Shown: piece by piece, positions 58,471-64,000 of the stretch | How positions within the stretch are numbered: the first letter of the stretch is position 1 | Layout of the letters: each line of letters begins with the position of its first letter | NCBI RefSeq assembly: GCF_003065385.1 | Contig: NZ_CP023277.1 | Span: forward strand, 1,328,829-1,392,828 | Direction of reading: 5' to 3' | Source: Polynucleobacter acidiphobus | Lineage (GTDB): Bacteria; Pseudomonadota; Gammaproteobacteria; Burkholderiales; Burkholderiaceae | Length of the DNA: 64,000 bases | The notes under the pieces: model-generated | The model's database searches: none | The model's input: only the letters and a program-made list of their open reading frames with translations | Told to the model about the DNA's origin: nothing | Position numbers and translations under genes: made by a program

Positions 58471-59996
58471 TGCGCATACCCCTTTGCCACATTAATTGGA
58501 TGAGGAACCACGGACATTAAGGCCTTCGCCGACGACAAAACACCCGGAATTCCGGCGCCAGGATGGGTCCCAGCTCCCACCATGTAAAGTCCCTTTACAT
58601 CCTCGCTGCGGTTATGGGGTCTAAACCACGCACTTTGCAATAAGAGTGGCTCAAAACCAAAGGCTGCACCTTTAACCGATAACAACCGATCCTGAAAATC
58701 CTGTGGGGTGGTACAAAACGAGGTGGTGACATGCTTTTGAAAGCCAGGTAATACCGATTGGTCGAGATACTCTGCAATGGCTTGGCGATAAGGCTCTGCG
58801 GTCTCTTGCCAGTTGGTACCACTATCAAGGTTCGGTACGGGAGACAAGACATAAAAGGTGTCATGACCTGCGGGGGCAAGACTTGGATCGGTCGCGGTCG
58901 GTCGGTGCAAGTAGAGACTGAAATCCTTTGCCAGCACTTTGCGCTTGAAGATATCTTCTAGCAACTCGCGATAACGCTTGCCTAGCAAAATCATATGGTG
59001 TGGTACATCCGGGTATTGCCGATTCGTTCCGAAGTACCAAACAAATAAACTCATTGAATATTTGCTACGTGCTACTTTTTTATCGGTCCAAACTTTGCGA
59101 TGCTGAGGCTCGATTAATCTCTGATAGGTCCAGGCGGCATCGGCATTTGAAACTACGATATCTGCCGGCACAAAATTACCATCTGCCAACGTAATACCAA
59201 CGGCTTTGCCATCACGTACTTCGATGCGCTTTACTTCTTGGTTGCATTGCACATCCACCCCTAAATCCGCCAATAAACGAACTAAGCCCTTAATCAAGGA
59301 GCCCGTTCCGCCCATGGCTGAGAACACGCCGTGTTTACGTTCCAAGGAATTAATGAGTGAATACACCGCAGTTACCGAGAATGGATTGCCGCCAATGAGC
59401 AGTGGATGAAAACTCATCACCTGCCGTAACTTGTCGTTCTTCAAATGCCGTGCAACGAGTGTGTAGATACTCTCCCAAGCCTTCATCTTCACCATCGATG
59501 GAAAGGCCTCGAATAAATCACTTAGGGAGTCAAAGGCGACATTACTAAGCTCTTTAAAGCCAAGCTGATAGCATTTCTCGGCCTCTGCTAGAAAGCGATC
59601 GTAGCCCGGCAAATCAGCTGGACTGAATTTAGCAACCTCATCGCGCATGCGCGCCAGATCACCCGTGTAATCAAAATGGCTGCCATCATCAAACCGAATC
59701 CGATAAAACGGATCCATTAGCCTTAGATCCACATCGTTTTCAAGTTTCTCGCCACACAACTCCCATAACTCCTCGAGTAAAAAGGGAGCCGTAATAATGG
59801 TGGGCCCGGCATCAAAGGTATAACCATCGCGCTCATGCACATAGGCTCGACCACCTGGCTTATCAAGCTTCTCGAATACCTTAACCCGATACCCTTTGTG
59901 AGAAAGCCGAATGGCTGCGGCTAAGCCACCAAAACCACTCCCAATCACCACCGCAATTGGGCGGTCATCACTGGGTAGGTAAGTTCGTTTGAGCAT
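58467..59996 (-). CDS. crtI: Phytoene desaturase
   Basis: FAD-dependent desaturation of phytoene to neurosporene or lycopene. VVIGSGFGGLAAAIRLSHKGYRVKVFEKLDKPGGRA near the N-terminus, GYTFDAGPTIITAP, and C-terminal GLYMVGAGTHPGAGIPGVLSSAKAL. 509 residues, normal. Follows pufC on the same strand with a terminator between them. Confidence 0.96.
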   Translation of the reverse strand: MLKRTYLPSDDRPIAVVIGSGFGGLAAAIRLSHKGYRVKVFEKLDKPGGRAYVHERDGYTFDAGPTIITAPFLLEELWELCGEKLENDVDLRLMDPFYRIRFDDGSHFDYTGDLARMRDEVAKFSPADLPGYDRFLAEAEKCYQLGFKELSNVAFDSLSDLFEAFPSMVKMKAWESIYTLVARHLKNDKLRQVMSFHPLLIGGNPFSVTAVYSLINSLERKHGVFSAMGGTGSLIKGLVRLLADLGVDVQCNQEVKRIEVRDGKAVGITLADGNFVPADIVVSNADAAWTYQRLIEPQHRKVWTDKKVARSKYSMSLFVWYFGTNRQYPDVPHHMILLGKRYRELLEDIFKRKVLAKDFSLYLHRPTATDPSLAPAGHDTFYVLSPVPNLDSGTNWQETAEPYRQAIAEYLDQSVLPGFQKHVTTSFCTTPQDFQDRLLSVKGAAFGFEPLLLQSAWFRPHNRSEDVKGLYMVGAGTHPGAGIPGVLSSAKALMSVVPHPINVAKGYAQ

Positions 59997-60011
59997 GGCT
60001 TCCTAATTTAG

Positions 60012-60039
60012 AAAAAAATGGCGCCACGAAGGACGCCAT
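60012..60039 (-). terminator. Intrinsic terminator after pufC
   Basis: On the minus strand, stem ATGGCG/CGCCAT with a 10-base loop is followed by seven T. It lies 21 bases after the pufC stop and just before crtI, so the puf operon ends here or partly reads through into crtIB. Confidence 0.88.
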
Positions 60040-60060
60040 AAGTACCGGTTACATCATTCT

Positions 60061-61122
60061 TTACTTCATCGCAACAGTATTGCTCTTCTCAGCAGGCTTT
60101 GGTGCAACGCGCGGTGCGGGCGCGCCTGTTAAGAATGGGTAATCTTTGAGCATCGAAACACCATAAAGAGGCTTATAGGCTCCCTGGTGGCAAGTTGCGC
60201 AATTCGCTTTTGCCACATCACCCTCAGGTCCCAAACGATGGGGCGGGAATACATTAGTAATGGGCACCATGTAGTTGTTATTAATGTCACGTGCCATCCG
60301 AATGCCATACCATGCAGTCATGCGCTGCGGAGGGCTTTGCGACCACTCGGGCATTGCGCGGGTGTTATGACAATAGGCACAGTTCACACCTAAGGAGGTC
60401 GACATATGCACCATCAAGCCAAATACTTTCTCGGTATCCTGAATACTGTTCTTATTACCTGTCGGCAAAGCTGTAGGTCCATTCATACGAATGTTTTCAG
60501 CTTTTAATAAGTAAGGAGTAAATGGGTCGTATGGTAAATCCGACAGACCCACCGATGGTGCTGGTGTGTTTTGGCCATTCTTACCTGTTAAGAATCCACT
60601 GCCCTGAGGCTTAGCAGGATCGGTAAACCAAACGTTTTGTGGAATGTTGTTACCACGGTGGCAGGTATAGCAGGTCACCCCCGTATCCGCTACGTGCGAT
60701 TTCCATTCGACGTTAATTCGTTGGGTCATCTGAATCATTTTGCGGGAGACAATTTTGGTATAGACCGAGTCTTCAGCAAAATTTGCAACGTTATGGCAGT
60801 AAGCACAGCCTTGCTCAGGCGCAACCCAACTGGTCATTGCTACCATGAAGTTCGTAAACTGAGCAACGCTCAGATTTCCTAAGACCTTGACGTTCTTATA
60901 GACGGCACCAGCTTTAGGACCATCCGCATCAGCAGGAATCGATACCGGCACCTGATTCTTTTCTGCCTGTGCCTCTAGCGTACGTGGGTTGTACACCATC
61001 GCCATACCAGTGCCACGGAAGCCGCTCTGTACGGAGTCCACCGGTGGGCGTTCACATGCCGTCAGAAATAATGTAGCTCCTGCCAGAGCAGCAATGCCCA
61101 ATATGCGTTGAATTGAGTTCAT
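60061..61122 (-). CDS. pufC: Photosynthetic reaction centre tetraheme cytochrome c subunit
   Basis: Membrane-anchored periplasmic cytochrome that re-reduces the special pair. Lipobox-like LTAC near residue 23, four heme motifs: CAYCH, CYTCH, CAYCH and CATCH. 353 residues, normal. ALPTGNKNSIQDTEKVFGLMVHMSTSLGVNCAYCH is typical of PufC. Last gene of the puf operon. Confidence 0.97.
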   Translation of the reverse strand: MNSIQRILGIAALAGATLFLTACERPPVDSVQSGFRGTGMAMVYNPRTLEAQAEKNQVPVSIPADADGPKAGAVYKNVKVLGNLSVAQFTNFMVAMTSWVAPEQGCAYCHNVANFAEDSVYTKIVSRKMIQMTQRINVEWKSHVADTGVTCYTCHRGNNIPQNVWFTDPAKPQGSGFLTGKNGQNTPAPSVGLSDLPYDPFTPYLLKAENIRMNGPTALPTGNKNSIQDTEKVFGLMVHMSTSLGVNCAYCHNTRAMPEWSQSPPQRMTAWYGIRMARDINNNYMVPITNVFPPHRLGPEGDVAKANCATCHQGAYKPLYGVSMLKDYPFLTGAPAPRVAPKPAEKSNTVAMK

Positions 61123-61131
61123 GATTGCTCC

Positions 61132-62130
61132 TTATTTCGTAACAGGTGGAGGTGGCACAAATGTTGCTGCTGGATCCACTGTGGGAATACTGTAAATATC
61201 AGGGTATGCAGGTGCAACCCCATGCTTCACTGCCCACAAGTACCAGTTATCAACCACAGTACCCGTTAATAAAATTCCGATACCGCCGGTCAGTGGGACC
61301 AATACGGCAAACCACCAAGCCCAACGGTGGATGGACTCCATCGTGGCATTAAAGCCCATGGTCCATCTCCAAAATAGTCCGGCGCGCTCCGATGCAGTAC
61401 CGCGATCCACAATTTGTTCAATCTCGCGCTCACCACCATAGCGACCAACCGCTAGGATGGTTGCGCCGTGCATGGCAAACAACAGCGCTGATCCATAGAG
61501 GAATGCAATGGAGAGCATATGGAATGGGTTGTAAAACAAATTACCGTAACGTAAAGAGAACGCGGCAGTCCAATCCAAGTGCGAGAAGATACCAAACGGC
61601 ACGCCTTCACTCCAGCTGCCCACTAATAGCGGTCTAAAGAAGCCTAAGACGAGGAACAACCAAATTGCTGACAAGAAAGCCCAAGCAATATGGGTACCCA
61701 TGCCAAGTGCAACCGCACGTCGGTAGGTTCGCCACCACCATAACAACACCGATGCAGTTAAGAATGCACCGGCCATCATCCACCAACCGCCTTCAGAGAG
61801 CGGCATGATGAAGTTCAGGCCATGCTTCGGCAAGGGCGGATCAAGCGATAGCCAAAAGAGTTGGCGCACAAACTGGATTGGATCCCAGTTCACCGAGGCC
61901 AACATATTCCAGCCAATGATCTGAAAGCCGATCATGCCAAAGAATAGTGAGGCAATCCCAATCGTTCCTAAATAAATAGGGCCAATCTGCGCATTTCCTA
62001 AACGGCCAAATAAATGGACCAAAAATGGTTTGCCGATACGTTCACGCTCATCCTTTCTGGGATTGAGTGGTGAGCCATGATGCGGTTCAGCAACCACCTG
62101 AACCTGGGTAAATAAATTTTGATAGTCCAT
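61132..62130 (-). CDS. pufM: Photosynthetic reaction centre M subunit
   Basis: Five-helix core subunit binding bacteriochlorophylls, quinone and iron. [39 protein letters not shown] gives the chlorophyll and iron His ligands; [13 protein letters not shown] carries the iron-ligand Glu; [13 protein letters not shown] the last His. 332 residues, with a short Pro-rich tail. 21 bases after pufL. Confidence 0.98.
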   Translation of the reverse strand: MDYQNLFTQVQVVAEPHHGSPLNPRKDERERIGKPFLVHLFGRLGNAQIGPIYLGTIGIASLFFGMIGFQIIGWNMLASVNWDPIQFVRQLFWLSLDPPLPKHGLNFIMPLSEGGWWMMAGAFLTASVLLWWWRTYRRAVALGMGTHIAWAFLSAIWLFLVLGFFRPLLVGSWSEGVPFGIFSHLDWTAAFSLRYGNLFYNPFHMLSIAFLYGSALLFAMHGATILAVGRYGGEREIEQIVDRGTASERAGLFWRWTMGFNATMESIHRWAWWFAVLVPLTGGIGILLTGTVVDNWYLWAVKHGVAPAYPDIYSIPTVDPAATFVPPPPVTK

Positions 62131-62151
62131 ATTCTTATCCCTCGATTCTTC

Positions 62152-62976
62152 TTATGACCAAATGGGGAGGTTTAACCACCAACCCCACCACTCTGGCCAA
62201 CCACGAGTCCAAAATGGTCCACTAATCACAATGCAAACGGCACTCCAAAAAACGGCGGCTAGGGCCAAGAACAATCCAAGTCGGTGGATTCCTAGGGTAC
62301 CGACGGAGTAGCCAATCAAATCCCGGAAAAATGTGTCTTCATGCTCGGGGGTTTTCACAAACTCGCCCTTTTGCGGATTAGTCGATGACAATACCAAGGC
62401 ACCGTGCATGGCAAGTGCAAGGGTCGTGGTAAAGAACAAGGTGATCGCAATCATGTGCGCGGGGTTGTAGTGAAAGTGCAGGTATTGATAGCCGACGTTT
62501 GAGACCCAATCAAGGTGACTCAAGATGCCGTACGGGAAGCCATGACCCCAAGCGCCCATCAACACGGGACGAATTACAACCAGTGTGAAATAACCAAAGA
62601 TCGCGACTGAGAAGGCAAATGGCACATGAAAGCCCATGCCTAATTTGCGACAGATCTCGACTTCACGAAGCGCCCATGACCCAAATGCGCCTAAGGCACA
62701 AATCGTAATTAACTGCCACAGCCCTCCCTCCATCAGCGGAGCGGGTGCTAGGCCGTATTTCAAATCGGGCGGGGCGATATTAATCTGCCACAAGTTCCAA
62801 GTTGGTCCTTGCGATGCGCCCCACAAAATGAGTGCAGTACCTAAAAAGGTAAAGAAGATCGTGGTGATACCAAAAAATCCGACATAAAAAGGGCCCGCCC
62901 AAAAGTCGAATAAATCTCCGCCAACCAGGGTTCCCCCTCGTACTCGGTACTTTCGTTCAAAGCTGAGCATGGCCAT
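62152..62976 (-). CDS. pufL: Photosynthetic reaction centre L subunit
   Basis: Five-helix core subunit. [26 protein letters not shown] at the N-terminus, [29 protein letters not shown] with chlorophyll ligands, [11 protein letters not shown], and [17 protein letters not shown]. 274 residues, normal. The 79 bases before it, after pufA, hold AAGGAAGG as ribosome site and no clear strong hairpin. Confidence 0.98.
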   Translation of the reverse strand: MAMLSFERKYRVRGGTLVGGDLFDFWAGPFYVGFFGITTIFFTFLGTALILWGASQGPTWNLWQINIAPPDLKYGLAPAPLMEGGLWQLITICALGAFGSWALREVEICRKLGMGFHVPFAFSVAIFGYFTLVVIRPVLMGAWGHGFPYGILSHLDWVSNVGYQYLHFHYNPAHMIAITLFFTTTLALAMHGALVLSSTNPQKGEFVKTPEHEDTFFRDLIGYSVGTLGIHRLGLFLALAAVFWSAVCIVISGPFWTRGWPEWWGWWLNLPIWS

Positions 62977-63055
62977 TTTTTAGTCCTTCCTTAAATTGGC
63001 AGATAAGACTCGATATGTAATCAAGCCCTATCCACCACGGTTTTCATGATGCGTA

Positions 63056-63262
63056 CTACTTTGCTGCTGGTACTGCTGGTGGCTTAGCTGCTCCACTGTT
63101 ACCAGTTTGTTTTACATACTCAGCCTGACTTAAACCATCAAGCCAATTAAAACGAACTGTGCTTAGCAGAATCAAATGAATCATTGCTGCTAAACCGAAC
63201 AGGAAGATTCCTTGAATAGCCATAGCCCGTAATGGGTCATATAGTTTCCAAATTCTCCACAT
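63056..63262 (-). CDS. pufA: Light-harvesting LH1 alpha polypeptide
   Basis: Single-helix antenna polypeptide. MWRIWKLYDPLRAMAIQGIFLFGLAAMIHLILLST has the typical Trp-rich N-terminus and the His that binds bacteriochlorophyll (in MIHLILL, about residue 29). 68 residues, with an Ala/Pro-rich tail. Strong AGGAG before the ATG. 10 bases after the novel small gene. Confidence 0.96.
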   Translation of the reverse strand: MWRIWKLYDPLRAMAIQGIFLFGLAAMIHLILLSTVRFNWLDGLSQAEYVKQTGNSGAAKPPAVPAAK

Positions 63263-63272
63263 GGTATTTCTC

Positions 63273-63497
63273 CTAAGTTAAATACGACATAAAGCTATAA
63301 ACCGCAGACCTTACGCCGTCGATCATTGACTTCTCTTCCGATCCTGGTAGCCAGGATCTCCACTGACCTGGTAAGAACACAGTAAAGAGCGCGAGTACAA
63401 AACACACCACAAAACACAAGACAAAAATCGTCTTGAACGTGATTGAATCGTTCTTAGCGATCTCTTGTACCGAGTGGTTTAAATGGATATCTTTCAT
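63273..63497 (-). CDS. Small single-span membrane protein between pufB and pufA, unknown
   Basis: 74 residues: polar N-terminus with two His (about 5 and 8), one helix (TIFVLCFVVCFVLALFTVFL, about 23-42) and an amphipathic C-terminus (PGQWRSWLPGSEEKSMIDGV; AVYSFMSYLT). No His lies inside the helix, so it is not an ordinary antenna polypeptide. AAAGG sits 8 bases before the ATG, and spacing to pufB (30 bases) and pufA (10 bases) shows an operon gene. Size and topology recall PufQ or PufX, but position and sequence do not clearly match either; I do not assign a family. Confidence 0.8.
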   Translation of the reverse strand: MKDIHLNHSVQEIAKNDSITFKTIFVLCFVVCFVLALFTVFLPGQWRSWLPGSEEKSMIDGVRSAVYSFMSYLT

Positions 63498-63527
63498 ATC
63501 GTTACCTTTACGTTGTTACTTCCGATT

Positions 63528-63677
63528 TCAGTAGAACCAAGGACGCCAAGCCCACACCAAAATGTGAGCAATGACCGCTATTGCAGTAAACCCGACCAAA
63601 CCTTGGACATAAAACTGGTGAAATTCTTTCGCCTCGTCGTCGGTAAGACCAGAAATAGAGCCTCTGTGATCACTCAT
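63528..63677 (-). CDS. pufB: Light-harvesting LH1 beta polypeptide
   Basis: Single-helix antenna polypeptide. [42 protein letters not shown] has both conserved His residues, the second (AHILVWAW) being the bacteriochlorophyll ligand. 49 residues. ATG at 63677 with GAAGGAGGG before it; the open frame reaches further up but that part is not family sequence. Confidence 0.97.
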   Translation of the reverse strand: MSDHRGSISGLTDDEAKEFHQFYVQGLVGFTAIAVIAHILVWAWRPWFY

Positions 63678-63698
63678 TCGAGATCCCTCCTTCAAAAT

Positions 63699-63712
63699 TA
63701 GCCTTTCGGCTA
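63699..63712 (-). promoter_or_regulatory. GNRA-type hairpin in the puf leader
   Basis: On the minus strand TAGCC-GAAA-GGCTA, a 5-bp stem with a stable GAAA tetraloop, 22 bases before the pufB start. It may affect mRNA stability or processing of the bchZ-puf transcript; it has only AATTTT after it, so it is a poor terminator. Confidence 0.45.
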
Positions 63713-63716
63713 GCAC

Positions 63717-63733
63717 CGCGCAAAGCCCGCGCG
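63717..63733 (-). promoter_or_regulatory. Second GC-rich hairpin in the bchZ-pufB interval
   Basis: Perfect stem CGCGC/GCGCG with a 7-base loop, directly upstream of the GNRA hairpin. No T run follows. Probably an RNA processing or stability element between bchZ and pufB. Confidence 0.4.
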
Positions 63734-63788
63734 ACAAGGGCATATGGCATGGAACTGCCACATTGGGGATGGAGCAAAGTAGTCAGAT

Positions 63789-64000
63789 TCATACTTTCTC
63801 CGATATGGGGTTGGGTACTTTCTCTTGCACAATCTCAGGACAAGACAGGCGCACGCGCTCTGCAGTGACTCGCGCTTCACCTGAGGATTCGGTATCGCGC
63901 TCGACGCGATCACGCAATTGCTTGGCTGCCGAGATTTGCACCAAGACCGGTTGCTTCTGAACATAATTGGCAACCATCGTTTGGGCGTCTGTATCCCATT
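63789..64000 (-). CDS. bchZ: Chlorophyllide reductase subunit Z, 3' end
   Basis: C-terminal about 70 residues of the NifK-like subunit of chlorophyllide a reductase. WDTDAQTMVANYVQKQPVLVQISAAKQLRDRVE, then GEARVTAERV, is the conserved BchZ tail. The frame runs off the window edge. The stop is 111 bases before pufB, the bchZ-puf order of many purple bacteria. bchC, bchX and bchY are expected just outside. Confidence 0.9.
   Translation of the reverse strand, partial: WDTDAQTMVANYVQKQPVLVQISAAKQLRDRVERDTESSGEARVTAERVRLSCPEIVQEKVPNPISEKV

Noticed and set aside
63710..63973. 87-codon minus-strand frame over the bchZ end
   Set aside because: Competes with the clear BchZ C-terminus in another frame and has no similarity to anything recognised.

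Overview
The window looks like a chromosome segment of a freshwater Burkholderiales bacterium, most likely Polynucleobacter or a close relative that is an aerobic anoxygenic phototroph. This rests on the housekeeping block rimP-nusA-infB-rbfA-truB-typA beside scpB-rluB, the moderate GC, a Bug-type binding protein, and a beta-proteobacterial style photosynthesis gene cluster (PGC). The genus is an inference; the phototrophic gene content is read directly from the sequence.

Left part (1-37 kb). The end of a TRAP transporter (small permease fragment and an unusually long large permease) is closed by a strong terminator. It is followed by a penicillin-acylase-family protein, two small exported proteins, tRNA-His, dusA and a PIN/Phd toxin-antitoxin pair. 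The translation/transcription block follows on the minus strand (typA, truB, rbfA, infB, nusA, rimP, then rluB and scpB). Next come a patatin-like lipase, an NlpC/P60 protein whose catalytic Cys is replaced by Ala, a yejABEF peptide importer, fabI, and chrA, which has no ordinary start codon where its conserved N-terminus begins. After these are a three-gene set (itaconyl/mesaconyl-CoA hydratase-like, MmgE/PrpD, CitE-like lyase) with a Bug receptor, an overlapping ArnT-like/BNR/membrane-protein trio, and fccAB for sulfide oxidation.

Right part (37-64 kb) is the PGC. On the minus strand, from about 51.4 kb down to 37.2 kb, runs bchF-N-B-L-M-lhaA-puhA-puhB-puhC-acsF-puhE-bchG-pucC-like-bchP-tspO, mostly with overlapping or closely spaced genes. 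bchH, commonly found between bchB and bchL, is absent from that place. Divergent from bchF run ppaA(aerR)-ppsR-crtA-crtD-crtC. A TGTC-N10-GACA palindrome sits in the bchF/ppaA interval and carries outward-facing TTGACA hexamers in both directions. Back on the minus strand come crtI-crtB and the puf operon pufB-orf-pufA-pufL-pufM-pufC, preceded by the 3' end of bchZ at the window edge.

Together these genes make bacteriochlorophyll a (bchFNBL, acsF, bchM, bchZ, bchG, bchP), a carotenoid of the spheroidene/spheroidenone type (crtB, I, C, D, A), and an RC-LH1 complex with tetraheme cytochrome (pufBALMC, puhA) plus assembly factors (puhB, C, E, lhaA). Regulation appears to go through the PpsR/PpaA repressor/antirepressor pair. 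Genes expected but not in the window are bchH, bchD, bchI, bchC, bchX, bchY, crtE and crtF. The most novel-looking item is a 74-residue single-span membrane protein encoded between pufB and pufA. No CRISPR array, insertion sequence or rRNA was seen, and no gap longer than 300 bases lacks a gene.
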